A stretch of 64,000 nucleotides of DNA from assembly GCF_000816105.1 (NCBI RefSeq), contig NZ_CP007140.1, positions 496,001-560,000 on the forward strand, read 5' to 3'. The notes beneath the pieces were generated by a model that saw only the letters and a list, made by a program, of their open reading frames with translations, was not told the DNA's origin and searched no databases. Position numbers and translations under genes: made by a program. Positions within the stretch are counted from its first letter, which is position 1, and each line of letters begins with the position of its first letter. Below, piece after piece: positions 45,966-54,982 of the stretch. The stretch comes from Thermococcus guaymasensis DSM 11113. GTDB taxonomy: Archaea; Methanobacteriota_B; Thermococci; Thermococcales; Thermococcaceae.

Positions 45966-46007
45966 TTTAACTTGCAGGGGTGCAAGTAACTTGTGGGGGT
46001 GCAAGTT
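45966..46007 (+). repeat. Left 42-bp direct repeat flanking the ATPase gene, with two palindromes
   Basis: It matches 47087-47128 at 41 of 42 positions by eye. Each copy holds ACTTGCA-GGGG-TGCAAGT (perfect in this copy) and ACTTGTG-GGGG-TGCAAGT, in tandem. The GGGGG of the second unit acts as the ribosome site for the ATG at 46009, so a protein bound here could block expression. Confidence 0.85.
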
Positions 46008-46008
46008 A

Positions 46009-47091
46009 ATGCTGTTTTCCCCTTACCCAAAGACTAAGAGGGAAGAACTCTTTGACAGGGAGAGGGAACTCAAAGAGCTTGAGGAGGCCGTGAAGAGAGG
46101 GGAAAGGCTAATCCTCCTTCTTGGCCTAAGGAGGCTCGGAAAGAGCTCACTCCTTAACGTTGCACTCAACGAGCTCACCTATCCCTCAATAAAAGTCGAC
46201 GTGAGAAAAACCTACTCCGAGTTCTCATCCGTCAACAGGTACGTAATCGGGAAGATGCTCCTCTCAGGGATGAGCGGAAGAAAAAAACTAGTTGAGGAGG
46301 CAAAACTTTTCCTTGAGAGGGTCAAGGGAGTAAGCGTTTCCGGGCTCAAGCTGGAGATAACCTCAAAAGACTTCTCAATAACCGAACTCTTAGAAGCGCT
46401 CAACGAATACGGAGAAAAAGCCGGAAGAGTCATCATAGCCTTCGATGAAGCCCAATACCTTCGCTTTGGAGGGGCAACAAGGTATGACGGGATTCTCGCA
46501 TACGCCATCGACAACCTCGAAAACCTAACCTTTATCCTCACTGGCTCCGAAGTTGGCCTTCTCTTCGACTTTCTTAAGTTTGATAACCCGGAAGCGCCAC
46601 TCTTTGGCAGATACCACCACGATGTAATCTTAGATAGATTCAGCCCAGAGATTAGCACTGAGTTTTTGAGAAAGGGCTTTGAGGAAGCCAACTTCAAAGT
46701 GAGCAGACGGGAGATCGAAGGTGCCGTGGGAGAACTCGACGGGATTCCCGGTTGGTTGGCCCTCTACGGATATATGCGGGTCACAAGGGATCTTGGACAC
46801 GAAGAGGCCATGAACGAAGTCCTGAGAGAGGCAAAGAGCTTAGTCCAGACAGAACTGTCAAGGCTCTTCGCATACAGTCCAAGGTACAGAGTCATCCTGA
46901 AGGCGGTAGCCCTCGGATATTCGCGGTGGAAAGACATCAAGGACTACCTGACGCTCAAGCTTGGCTACATCAACGACTCTAACTTTTCAAAGCTCCTCGA
47001 AAACCTCGTAAAGTCTGGCTACGTGGAGAAAAAGGAGGGGAAATACACGATTCCAGACCCCGTGCTTCAGAAAGTCTTCAGGGAGCTTTAA
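46009..47091 (+). CDS. Archaeal STAND-type ATPase (PF01637 family)
   Basis: The 360-residue protein starts MLFSPYPKTKREELFDRERELKELEEAV; Walker A is LLLGLRRLGKSSLLN, Walker B IIAFDEAQYL, and a sensor motif FILTGSEVG follows. The C-terminal third is a winged-helix-like region (YRVILKAVALGYSRWKDIKDYL). These ATPases are abundant in archaea; roles are mostly unknown, with nuclease or regulator partners proposed. ATG 46009 is chosen because the frame upstream runs through repeats and hairpins and GGGGGTG precedes this codon. The stop TAA lies in the right 42-bp repeat, so the gene fills exactly the space between repeats. Confidence 0.8.
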   Translation: MLFSPYPKTKREELFDRERELKELEEAVKRGERLILLLGLRRLGKSSLLNVALNELTYPSIKVDVRKTYSEFSSVNRYVIGKMLLSGMSGRKKLVEEAKLFLERVKGVSVSGLKLEITSKDFSITELLEALNEYGEKAGRVIIAFDEAQYLRFGGATRYDGILAYAIDNLENLTFILTGSEVGLLFDFLKFDNPEAPLFGRYHHDVILDRFSPEISTEFLRKGFEEANFKVSRREIEGAVGELDGIPGWLALYGYMRVTRDLGHEEAMNEVLREAKSLVQTELSRLFAYSPRYRVILKAVALGYSRWKDIKDYLTLKLGYINDSNFSKLLENLVKSGYVEKKEGKYTIPDPVLQKVFREL

Positions 47092-47128
47092 CTTGCAGGG
47101 GTACAAGTAACTTGTGGGGGTGCAAGTT
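47087..47128 (+). repeat. Right 42-bp direct repeat, followed by a start-like ATPase remnant
   Basis: It is the second copy of the repeat at 45966-46007, with one difference (TACAAG for TGCAAG). The next bases can be read as LELFNPLHPFE, similar to the start of the ATPase upstream (MLFSPYPKT), then degrade. This suggests a tandem ATPase array reduced to one gene. Confidence 0.7.
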
Positions 47129-47208
47129 GGAGCTCTTCAACCCCCTTCACCCTTTCGAAGCTACATCTCTTGATGGCTCGTTAGGAATGTTAAAGACCGG
47201 AATGAACC

Positions 47209-48351
47209 TCAATCCACAAAGGCCAGCCCATTCCACAGCTCCCTTATCTCGCGCCTCGCGTCCGGATAGACCCTCTTGAAGGTCACCCTCCAGTAGCCGT
47301 TTTTCAGGTCTTCTATATCCTCGATATGTATTTTCACGCCGAGCCTTTCGAAGTGGCCCACCATCTTGTGGGCAGTGCTTATGTTCTTCACCCTCACTGT
47401 AAAGGACTCTTCAACCTCATGGCCCTGCGACACCTCTTCGATGCTCTCAACGAGGGGCTTCAGGAGAGCCTCACCTAGGGCTTTGGTGTACTCATCGAAC
47501 TCCTCTCCCCTTATCTTCCGCTCTGCGATGTAGAAGGCGAGCCTGCTTATCCTACCCATGAAGTAGCCGTGAGGAAGGTCAAAGAATATGTGTGAGCCGA
47601 TTTTGATATCGTTGATGTTCGCGTAGGGCGTTACGTACTTAGCAACTTTCCTCATGTCGGGGGTCTTCATAACAATGCCCTCTCTCCCCTCCCTGCTGAG
47701 CCTTTCGATCAGGTCGTACAGCTCCTCAATCCTCGACCGGTCGTAGAGGCCGAAGACCTCGACCTGGGGAATTCCGTACTCCTCAGCCAGTCTATAGCGC
47801 TCTCCTGCAGGGAGACTCCTTCCAGTACCCTTTTCTTGAATGTCAAAGAGAAAGAACTCGATGTCTTCCTCCACATAGGGCGGCCCCTCGACGAGGTAGG
47901 GACTCTCAGGCCCGGCCATCTCGCCGACGAGGACTAGGTTGGGGTAGTCTTTGAAGAACCCCTCGTTGACAAAGTCAAGTATCCTTTCGGTTGTAAATGG
48001 ACAGACAAAGCCGCCCCGCGTGAGGGCGAGAACCCTGCCCTTAACCTTAACGACACGGACGTTGTAGCCGTCCACCTTCTCCTCGACGTAGAAGGGTCTT
48101 CCCTTAAAGATCCTCTTTACACCGTTTTCGAGCTGGACAACCCTCTTTATGTGCGGAAACCCCGAAACAACGGTTCCGTCCTCAAATACGACAGTCCCCC
48201 TCCTGAAGCCTTTGGCCGAGTCCCTAAAGCGGACGTAGCGGATCCCCTCAAAGGTGTCTTCCTCTATCCTGCCCTTTCCTTCGAGGACGTGGAGCCTCCC
48301 CTCTGGAAGGCCGAGCTTCAGGAGGAGGTCTCGAAAGCCAGAGCTGACCAT
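47209..48351 (-). CDS. ATP-dependent RNA ligase (Rnl3/Pab1020 family)
   Basis: The 380-residue nucleotidyltransferase has the adenylated lysine Lys92 in VEEKVDGYNVR, with downstream ligase motifs VGEMAG, FFLFDI, EGIVMKT and KYVTPYANINDIKIG. It matches the homodimeric Pyrococcus Pab1020 RNA ligase type, which can circularise RNA in vitro. The C-terminal helical domain supports dimerisation. It is a lone gene whose start region overlaps nothing, ending 80 bases from the ATPase repeat. Confidence 0.9.
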   Translation of the reverse strand: MVSSGFRDLLLKLGLPEGRLHVLEGKGRIEEDTFEGIRYVRFRDSAKGFRRGTVVFEDGTVVSGFPHIKRVVQLENGVKRIFKGRPFYVEEKVDGYNVRVVKVKGRVLALTRGGFVCPFTTERILDFVNEGFFKDYPNLVLVGEMAGPESPYLVEGPPYVEEDIEFFLFDIQEKGTGRSLPAGERYRLAEEYGIPQVEVFGLYDRSRIEELYDLIERLSREGREGIVMKTPDMRKVAKYVTPYANINDIKIGSHIFFDLPHGYFMGRISRLAFYIAERKIRGEEFDEYTKALGEALLKPLVESIEEVSQGHEVEESFTVRVKNISTAHKMVGHFERLGVKIHIEDIEDLKNGYWRVTFKRVYPDARREIRELWNGLAFVD

Positions 48352-48445
48352 CTTCTCACCACCAAAAAGTACGCGGGCATCGTTAATAATGGTTGTGAAA
48401 ACAGGTACACAAGCACACGAAAAGAGAGAAGGAGCGGGGCGTAGT

Positions 48446-48994
48446 TCAGAGCTTTATGGTAGAGAGAACCTTAGTAGTGACGTCGTTGCCATCCTTGTCG
48501 TAAATCCTGTAATAGGCGCTGTAGGGGAGCTTCATTTTGGCCCTGTGCATGGCGCCGAGGGCGAACTTAAGGTGCTGCTCGTTCACCCAGACGGTGAGTA
48601 TCTTCTGATCCTTCCTGACACGGGCGGCGAGTCCTATCGGCTTTCCGAAGGGCCTGCGCATACCGTTTCCGTAACGGTCGGCCTTCCTTCCGGTAGCCAT
48701 CGGGTTCTCACGGAGAACCTGGAATGGGTAAACGCGAATCTTGAAGTGGTAGTTGCTCCTACCGACGTTCTTCTGAAGGTACCTGTTGACCTGGATACGG
48801 ATGGCCTCAAGGGCGTTCTGCCTTATCTGCATGGCCTGCTCCGCGTGAAGGCTGACCTCGTACTGGAATTCAGCCGAAAGGTTGCCCATGTCAAATATCG
48901 TTATCTTCGGACCCGGGGCACCGCGTATGTATTCCCTCCTCGTGTAAGCGGGCTTGTCAACGTCCCTATCAATCTTGGCTGGTCTCAGTCCCAT
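48446..48994 (-). CDS. rpl10e: 50S ribosomal protein L10e (uL16)
   Basis: The 182-residue archaeal L10e/uL16 near the A-site starts [45 protein letters not shown] and the [25 protein letters not shown] block are the family core. Confidence 0.95.
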   Translation of the reverse strand: MGLRPAKIDRDVDKPAYTRREYIRGAPGPKITIFDMGNLSAEFQYEVSLHAEQAMQIRQNALEAIRIQVNRYLQKNVGRSNYHFKIRVYPFQVLRENPMATGRKADRYGNGMRRPFGKPIGLAARVRKDQKILTVWVNEQHLKFALGAMHRAKMKLPYSAYYRIYDKDGNDVTTKVLSTIKL

Positions 48995-49047
48995 ACTCTC
49001 ACCTCCAAATGAGCGTAAGTTAAAGCCTAACCTTAGCTTGACATCGC

Positions 49048-49058
49048 TTTTATAAAAG
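49048..49058 (-). promoter_or_regulatory. TATA box of the L10e gene
   Basis: CTTTTATAAAAG on the minus strand lies about 55 bases before the L10e ATG. Confidence 0.55.
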
Positions 49059-49231
49059 TTTTGGACTGTCCACCCCTCAATCCCCCCTCACCAGCGACCA
49101 GCCATCACAAAAAGTACAGGAATCCCTGTCAACATACGTTTAAAAATTGGCACAATTAGAACGTAGTGCAAACCTAAATAGAACAAAGCCTTAAATAAGA
49201 AGAGATAGTAAGAACCCGCGAGGGGGAGAGT

Positions 49232-49936
49232 ATGAGCAGAATATCCACGGGGGTACCCGGCCTTGATGAAATGCTCAACGGAGGTCTCCTCCCGGGAAGG
49301 GCTTACTTGATAAAAGGCGGACCTGGATCAGGCAAGACCACCCTGGCAATACACTTCTTGATGGAAGGGGTCAAGAATGGGGAAAAATGTTTGTACATTA
49401 CCCTTGAAGAGCCCATTACAACGCTCAAAGAGGACATGGGCAACTTTGGTTTTGACTTAGAGAACCCCAACTTAAGGCTCATAGACGCTACCCCCATTGG
49501 GGAAAAGAGGAGCATCTTTGATGGCGTCCTCTACCAGGAGTTTGCGGCCAGCTTTGAGAAGCTTACTGGGGCAATAAATGAAGAACTTAAGGGCAGAGAG
49601 TACTCCAGAGTTGTCATAGATCCCATAACGATGATGAAGCTCACGATCAAAGATGAGCTTGAGTACAGGAGGGCCGTCATAGGCCTCCTAAAGACGATAG
49701 CCAATTACAACGCCACCGTTCTTTTGACATCGGAGGTTGGGCAGACCGACATTGAAGAATACCTCGTTAGCGGTGTCATCGAGTTGGTAACAATTAGAGA
49801 GCGGGGAAAACCCCTCAGGGGCATCGCGATAACAAAGTTCAGGGGAAGCCCCTTTGATGAAGAGCTGAGGCCCTACAAAATAACCGATAGGGGTATTGAA
49901 GTCTATTCCAAAGAGGTTCTGTTCCACGGGGTATGA
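49232..49936 (+). CDS. KaiC/RadA-like RecA-superfamily ATPase
   Basis: The 234-residue single-domain KaiC-like ATPase opens STGVPGLDEMLNGGLLPGRAYLIKGGPGSGKTTLAIHFL (Walker A GGPGSGKTT). The catalytic Glu pair is in YITLEEP, and Walker B in SRVVIDPITMM. Such proteins in archaea are signalling or scaffold ATPases. GAGGGGGAG precedes the ATG. It heads a four-gene unit whose later members overlap, so it is probably coupled to a degenerate homologue and two membrane proteins. Confidence 0.85.
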   Translation: MSRISTGVPGLDEMLNGGLLPGRAYLIKGGPGSGKTTLAIHFLMEGVKNGEKCLYITLEEPITTLKEDMGNFGFDLENPNLRLIDATPIGEKRSIFDGVLYQEFAASFEKLTGAINEELKGREYSRVVIDPITMMKLTIKDELEYRRAVIGLLKTIANYNATVLLTSEVGQTDIEEYLVSGVIELVTIRERGKPLRGIAITKFRGSPFDEELRPYKITDRGIEVYSKEVLFHGV

Positions 49937-50541
49937 GCATGAAGCTCGGCGTCCCGGTACTCGACGGGCTCCTCGGGGAAATTGAACTGGGGAGCACCAT
50001 CCTGATATCCACCATCGGAGAGCTGGGGTTAGAGATAATCACAACTGCCCTAAAGAGGAACGAGGAGAAAGCCGTCGTCCTCGTTAATCCTGGTCTCAAA
50101 AAGAGGCTCAAGGAGATGGAGAGGATTGAGAAAGCCGTTTACCTTACCTTGGGAGAGGACTTCGGCCCCCAAGAGCTTTTCAAGGTAACCCACATGGTCA
50201 GGGAAATTCCTGAAGACCGCTTTGTCGGCGTGTTCTTCCTCCAGCCCCTCCTCATTTTTCACCCTCCCGAGACGGTGCACCGCCTGTTTTCTGAGCTGAC
50301 TACCATAGCCGCAGAACGCAACTTCATAATGACGGCGGTAGTGGACAAAAGACTGCTTGACGAGAGAAGCCTTGCCCTCTTCGAGAACTCCGCAACGCAC
50401 GTTATAGACGTAGTCGAGGTGGTAGAGGGATTCAAAATAACGAGAGGAATACGCATGAAGAAGTCTCCTCACGGAGTTACCGGCTTCTACAAGCTTGATT
50501 TAAGTAAAGGGGAAGTCATCGTAGGTGATGCCCTTGGATGA
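49933..50541 (+). CDS. Degenerate KaiC-like protein lacking Walker A
   Basis: The 202-residue protein starts KLGVPVLDGLLGEIELGSTILISTIGELGLEIITTALK, a KaiC-like lead where the Gly-Lys-Thr P-loop is replaced by STIGELGLE. Strands VFFLQPLLIFHPP and ITTIAAERNFIMTAVVD-like segments follow the RecA fold order. It overlaps the KaiC-like ATPase by four bases. It probably binds the active ATPase as a partner; inactive ATP binding is inferred. Confidence 0.65.
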   Translation: MSMKLGVPVLDGLLGEIELGSTILISTIGELGLEIITTALKRNEEKAVVLVNPGLKKRLKEMERIEKAVYLTLGEDFGPQELFKVTHMVREIPEDRFVGVFFLQPLLIFHPPETVHRLFSELTTIAAERNFIMTAVVDKRLLDERSLALFENSATHVIDVVEVVEGFKITRGIRMKKSPHGVTGFYKLDLSKGEVIVGDALG

Positions 50542-51172
50542 GTACGCACTGCTGAGCCTCGTTGTTGAGGGCACGCTCCTGCTCGGAGTTTTAGTTGTCA
50601 TCTCGATATTCCGCACTCTCAACAGGTATGTCAAACGGGGCAGGCTCATTGAGGCCCTCCAGATGGCTGGGGGCTTCATTATGGCCCTTGGGATGACATA
50701 CCTAAGGGCGACATATGTGGCCCCAAACCCCATAGGCACTAACCTTATCATTGCCACTCTCTTCACGCTCGCAGGGAGTTTTCTCGTAATCCTGCCTTTC
50801 TTCCTCCTACAGTTCATTAAACTCAAGATGAAGGCGCAGGTTTTTGCCCTCCTACTGTCTTCCCTTATCTATCTGGTTCTTCCGCTTCCCACTCTGGAAA
50901 AGATTGGGATGATATTACTCCTTTTTAATCTTCTTATCCCCCTCTTTCTTATGGACGTTGTCTCCTCCCTGACGACCTGTTCACTGTTTAACAGAAAACT
51001 CCTGCGGGTTGCGTCGTGGCTCCTCGTCCTCCACGCGTGGCTTCGCTATTATGCCATCAAAAACCCCAGAACGTGCATCCACTATGCGATTCTGATGATA
51101 TATTTCGCGGTGCTGGTCATCTGGGTTTACTCCACGCTCAAAACTTACTCAGTACTGAGGAGGTGGCTCTAA
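50528..51172 (+). CDS. Polytopic membrane protein of the KaiC-like operon
   Basis: The 214-residue protein has six or seven hydrophobic helices (for example LLSLVVEGTLLLGVLVVISIF, LIIATLFTLAGSFLVILPFFLL, IGMILLLFNLLIPLFLMDVV and YAILMIYFAVLVIWVY). ATG 50528 is used; it overlaps the previous gene by 14 bases. No family recognised. It may be the membrane sensor for the cytoplasmic KaiC-like pair. Confidence 0.6.
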   Translation: MPLDEYALLSLVVEGTLLLGVLVVISIFRTLNRYVKRGRLIEALQMAGGFIMALGMTYLRATYVAPNPIGTNLIIATLFTLAGSFLVILPFFLLQFIKLKMKAQVFALLLSSLIYLVLPLPTLEKIGMILLLFNLLIPLFLMDVVSSLTTCSLFNRKLLRVASWLLVLHAWLRYYAIKNPRTCIHYAILMIYFAVLVIWVYSTLKTYSVLRRWL

Positions 51173-51729
51173 TGAAGTGTGTCCTAGTTTCTGAGCTGCC
51201 CGATATGCTGCTCGGCATCCTCATACTCATCAATTTTTTCGCGAAGAGAAATAACCCTATTCTGTACCGAAAACCTTACGCCCTTACCCTCGGCCTGTTC
51301 TTCCTTACGGCTTCAGTCTTAGAAGCTGTTTTAGATATTGCCCTAGATCCACTTGAGTTTCTCGGGTTTCTGGGGATTATGCTACTGGTAGAAAAGTTCA
51401 TCTCAGCCAACACAGACGAGAGAATTCACTACGGGCACTTTGTCCTGACTGTTGTCTTGACGCTCCTCACCGTGTTTGCCTCCCGCGACCCCAAATGCTT
51501 CCGCGCTGGCATACTCCTTGCCCTCGCTATTATAACCCTAAACCTCCGGAAAAACGCCTTTCTCCTAGGGGAAGACAACAAAGACACTCTCCTACTTTCG
51601 AGCGTATTTGCACTGCTGGGTATCGGCGCAGTTTTAGGGAGGTTTGAAATCCTCAGTGCGTTTCTCTACCTTGGGGCCGTTCTGCTCCTATTCCTCACAA
51701 TCGCGGAAAGGGTCTGGGGAAGATGCTGA
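51172..51729 (+). CDS. Second polytopic membrane protein of the KaiC-like operon
   Basis: The 185-residue protein has about six helices (ELPDMLLGILILINFF, ALTLGLFFLTASVLEAVLDIAL, FVLTVVLTLLTVFA and others). ATG 51172 follows GAGGAGGTG and overlaps the preceding stop by one base. It resembles its neighbour in size and character but shows no obvious sequence identity. Function unknown. Confidence 0.6.
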   Translation: MKCVLVSELPDMLLGILILINFFAKRNNPILYRKPYALTLGLFFLTASVLEAVLDIALDPLEFLGFLGIMLLVEKFISANTDERIHYGHFVLTVVLTLLTVFASRDPKCFRAGILLALAIITLNLRKNAFLLGEDNKDTLLLSSVFALLGIGAVLGRFEILSAFLYLGAVLLLFLTIAERVWGRC

Positions 51730-51748
51730 TCTGGGGAGCAGGGGGCCA

Positions 51749-52909
51749 TTATTCCCTCTCCACTCCAAGGGCTTCCACTACTAAGCCGAGCGAAAATGGC
51801 AGGAACGCCAGAAGGGCAAGGTTAAACGTCAAACCTATGCTCACCTCACCCAGTGAGTACGCAACGCCGAACAGCATCCCACCGAGGAAAGTTGAGAGGT
51901 TCTGCACCGCGTTCACGCCACCTATCGCAAGCGAGGAGCGGTGGTAGCTCGCCAGAACCTTTCTGGAAATCGGACGAAAGCTCTGGAAGGCGAAGAGTGC
52001 CAGGAAAATCCCGAGGAAAACCGTCGGGGCAGTCTTTATTGCGGCGAGGAGGGGAGAAACTGCTGCCATCAGGGAGGTCAGTTTAACCATCTTGGCCTCG
52101 CTTCTAACGTCCGCCGCCCACGAGACGAAGTAGCTCAGCAGTGAGGAAAGGAAGCCCGTCCAGCCGAGGAGAACCGCAGTCCTTTCCTTGCTCATCCTCA
52201 GGACCTCGGAGACGTAGACGTATGTTATCTCTCCGGAGGTGAAGGCAACTATTACTGCCATCAGCGAGGCTATTGCCAGGACCTTCCGCGGGTCAAGACT
52301 CGGCTTTTCTCCTCCGGGCGTTTTCTTCCTCTTCGGTGTTATTTCGTCGTAGAGTAGGTAGTAACTGAGGAGCATTATGAGGCCGGTCAGAACGAAGAAC
52401 GCAGATGCAATCCACATCTGGCCGGCGAGGCCGAGTTTAACCGTGAAGGCATAGACGTAGTTTCCAAGAAGGGATGCGATGCTGCCGAAGAAGAAGTACA
52501 CCGCCGTAACCCTCGCCCTTATTTCCCTCGGCGTCGCCACCGCGATGACGAACTGGGCCATCGGCCAGCTCAGGCCGTTAAGGAAGCCGTTGAGGAGCTT
52601 TATCCCGACTACCTGGAGCCAGCTAGATGTTAGCGGATAGAGATGAACCGCTAAGGCGTTTCCCATCATCGCAAGGGCGCCGAGGTAGACGAGCTTCTTT
52701 CCCCTCTCAAGGACTAAACCGCCGAGGACTGAGGAGAACGCCCTTGCAAGGACAAACGACATCGAGACGAGGGAGACCGCGAACATGCTCGCCTTGAGCA
52801 CGTCCCTCGTGTAGAAAGCTATGGCAGGAGTCGCGAGGCGGAAGGCTATCGTTCCCGTGAATGCTGAGATGATGAGGAGCACAATTCCAATGAGCCTTCT
52901 TCGTTCCAT
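51749..52909 (-). CDS. Major facilitator superfamily transporter
   Basis: The 386-residue MFS protein has about 12 helices. A GLVLERGKKLVYLGAL loop after helix 2 is in the place of the MFS A-motif, and a second-half symmetry is visible around AVLLGWTGFLSSLLSYFVSWAADVRSEAKMVKL. Substrate cannot be named. A TATA-like AGTC-CTTTTAAGT lies just upstream at 52939-52948. It is convergent with the KaiC operon. Confidence 0.82.
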   Translation of the reverse strand: MERRRLIGIVLLIISAFTGTIAFRLATPAIAFYTRDVLKASMFAVSLVSMSFVLARAFSSVLGGLVLERGKKLVYLGALAMMGNALAVHLYPLTSSWLQVVGIKLLNGFLNGLSWPMAQFVIAVATPREIRARVTAVYFFFGSIASLLGNYVYAFTVKLGLAGQMWIASAFFVLTGLIMLLSYYLLYDEITPKRKKTPGGEKPSLDPRKVLAIASLMAVIVAFTSGEITYVYVSEVLRMSKERTAVLLGWTGFLSSLLSYFVSWAADVRSEAKMVKLTSLMAAVSPLLAAIKTAPTVFLGIFLALFAFQSFRPISRKVLASYHRSSLAIGGVNAVQNLSTFLGGMLFGVAYSLGEVSIGLTFNLALLAFLPFSLGLVVEALGVERE

Positions 52910-53029
52910 TAGACCACCTTCTGAACGCTATGCGATTGACTTAAAAGGTTTGACCCCTGAAAGTTTTTCGAAAATCGAACCGATAGATGCATTTAGTTTC
53001 AAATTTTTTCATAGATTTCCGAGCGAAGG

Positions 53030-53038
53030 CTTTATTAC
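53030..53038 (+). promoter_or_regulatory. TATA box of the aminotransferase gene
   Basis: CTTTATTAC lies about 37 bases before the ATG at 53071, with GAGGTGATT in between as ribosome site. Confidence 0.5.
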
Positions 53039-53070
53039 CTCCCACATCAACCCGCTTCGAGGTGATTGGA

Positions 53071-54225
53071 ATGGAGCTCCACTTCGACATGCAGTACGAG
53101 GATGCTTATAGGGAAGTCTACGAGATGGTGAAGCCGAAGTACAAGCTCTTCACTGCCGGCCCCGTCGCCTGCTTCCCGGAAGTCCTCGCGATAATGAGCG
53201 TCCAGATGTTCAGCCACCGCTCGGCCGAGGCAAAGGAGGTTCACGTTGACACCCTCAACAGGCTCAAGGCCTTCCTTGAGGCCGACAAAGGCGAGATAAT
53301 ACTCTTCCCAAGTTCAGGAACAGGATTCATGGAGGCCGCTGTGAGAAACGCCGTCCCGCACGGTGGAAAGGTTCTTGTAACCGTTATCGGCGCCTTCGGA
53401 GAGCGCTTCGCGGACGTTGTTAATGCCAACGGAAGGAAGGCCGTCATCTTGAGGAAGGAGCCCGGCTATGCCGTAAAGCCCGAGGAGCTCGACGATGCCC
53501 TCAGGAAGAACCCCGACGTCCACGCCGTCACGATAACCTACAACGAGACCTCGACCGGTGTCCTCAACCCGCTTCCCGAGCTGGCCAAGGTCGTCCACGA
53601 GCACGACAAGCTCCTCTTCGTTGATGCTGTTTCTGCGATGGGCGGTGCGGACATCAAGTTCGACAAGTGGGGTCTCGACCTCGTCTTTGCAAGCAGTCAG
53701 AAGGCCTTCGGCGTCCCGCCGGGGCTGGCAATGGCAGCCGTGAGCGAGCGCGTCTTTGAGATAGCCGAGAAGATGCCGGAGCGCGGCTGGTACTTCGACT
53801 TACCCCTCTACAGGAAGTTCAATGCGAAGAAGAAGGGAACGCCCTCAACGCCTCCACTTCCGCAGATATTCGGCCTCAACGTCGTCCTAAGGATCATCGA
53901 GAAGATGGGCGGCAAAGAGGCCTGGCTTGACATGTACAGGAAGAGGAGCGAGATGATACGCGAGGGCGTCAGGGAGATGGGCCTTGGAATCCTTGCGGAG
54001 CCCGGCTACGAGAGCCCGACAATCACCGCGGTCGTCGTCCCCGAGGGAATGAAGGGCGTCGACGTATACAACGCCATGCGCGAGCGCGGCTTCGAGCTTG
54101 CCAAGGGCTACGGAAGCGTCGCCGAGAAGACCTTCAGGATTGGAAACATGGGCTACATGACCTTCGACGACATCCGCGAGATGCTCGACAACCTCAGGGA
54201 AGTCATAGAAAAGCTTAAGGCCTGA
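53071..54225 (+). CDS. Class V aminotransferase (alanine/serine-glyoxylate type)
   Basis: The 384-residue PLP enzyme has FTAGPVACFPEVLAIMSVQMFSHRSAEAKEV at the N-terminus, typical of alanine-glyoxylate/serine-pyruvate aminotransferases. The PLP phosphate-binding SSGTGFMEAAVRNA, cofactor Asp in LLFVDAVSAMGG, and the Schiff-base Lys in FASSQKAFGVPPG are all present. Amino-donor preference cannot be decided. ATG 53071 (MELHFDMQYED) is chosen on the GAGGTGAT site; the frame is open further upstream across the promoter. Confidence 0.9.
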   Translation: MELHFDMQYEDAYREVYEMVKPKYKLFTAGPVACFPEVLAIMSVQMFSHRSAEAKEVHVDTLNRLKAFLEADKGEIILFPSSGTGFMEAAVRNAVPHGGKVLVTVIGAFGERFADVVNANGRKAVILRKEPGYAVKPEELDDALRKNPDVHAVTITYNETSTGVLNPLPELAKVVHEHDKLLFVDAVSAMGGADIKFDKWGLDLVFASSQKAFGVPPGLAMAAVSERVFEIAEKMPERGWYFDLPLYRKFNAKKKGTPSTPPLPQIFGLNVVLRIIEKMGGKEAWLDMYRKRSEMIREGVREMGLGILAEPGYESPTITAVVVPEGMKGVDVYNAMRERGFELAKGYGSVAEKTFRIGNMGYMTFDDIREMLDNLREVIEKLKA

Positions 54226-54244
54226 TTTCTCTTTCTTTTTAACT

Positions 54245-54982
54245 ATGCGGAGGAGAACGGTTCTAGTAGTCCTGTGGCTTATCGGAAACGTCTTCGTCTT
54301 CTGGGCGATTGCTTTAACCGCGAGCGGTTACTCCCTGGAGGGCTATCTCCCCTGGGAAAGCTCCAAGGTTTTTACCTATTCTCCGGTTCTTCACTCCAAA
54401 CCCGGCGACGAGCCGACTGAAATCCTCTACATGGTCGGGCGGAACGGCGAGCTGTACTATTACATCGTCTGGCGTGACGAGTACTTCAGCAACTACCTGA
54501 TAGACAAGCTCTACCGCCTCATGAGGGGCTTAATCTACGGCACCAGCGAGGACGTTGAGGTCTTTGAGGTGGTTCCCGAGAACGGCTCGTTTTACTTTCA
54601 GACTTACGATCACTCATCCGTTCACGGGAAGATACTTCCAGACGGCTCGTGTCTGTGGCCCGAACGCGGGCTGACGGTTCCTAACTGCACCGTTAACGGA
54701 ACCCATGTGAAGCTCTACGTGGTCACCTGGAATCACATGCTCTCGCTCTTTCCCGAGAACGACACCGTGCAGGTTTTCCCAGAGATGAGACACATGACTC
54801 CTGAGGACTATGTAGCGCTTGGCATGGTCAAGCGAACGAAGTACAGCATCGCGGGCATAGCCTTCGACTCGCTAACAGCATCTCTTGTAGTCACGGTTCT
54901 CCTGAACCTCATTCTCCTTGTCCTCTTGAAGCGGAAGCTCCTCTTAAGGGGAAGAAGAAAAAACGTGAGAAACCGCCTGTGA
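54245..54982 (+). CDS. Two-helix membrane protein with outer domain, unknown function
   Basis: The 245-residue protein has an N-terminal helix (VLVVLWLIGNVFVFWAIALTASG), a large probably outside domain rich in aromatic residues, and a C-terminal helix (SLTASLVVTVLLNLILLVLL) with a long basic tail. It begins 19 bases after the aminotransferase without a clear ribosome site. Its stop abuts the next gene's stop on the opposite strand. Confidence 0.6.
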   Translation: MRRRTVLVVLWLIGNVFVFWAIALTASGYSLEGYLPWESSKVFTYSPVLHSKPGDEPTEILYMVGRNGELYYYIVWRDEYFSNYLIDKLYRLMRGLIYGTSEDVEVFEVVPENGSFYFQTYDHSSVHGKILPDGSCLWPERGLTVPNCTVNGTHVKLYVVTWNHMLSLFPENDTVQVFPEMRHMTPEDYVALGMVKRTKYSIAGIAFDSLTASLVVTVLLNLILLVLLKRKLLLRGRRKNVRNRL

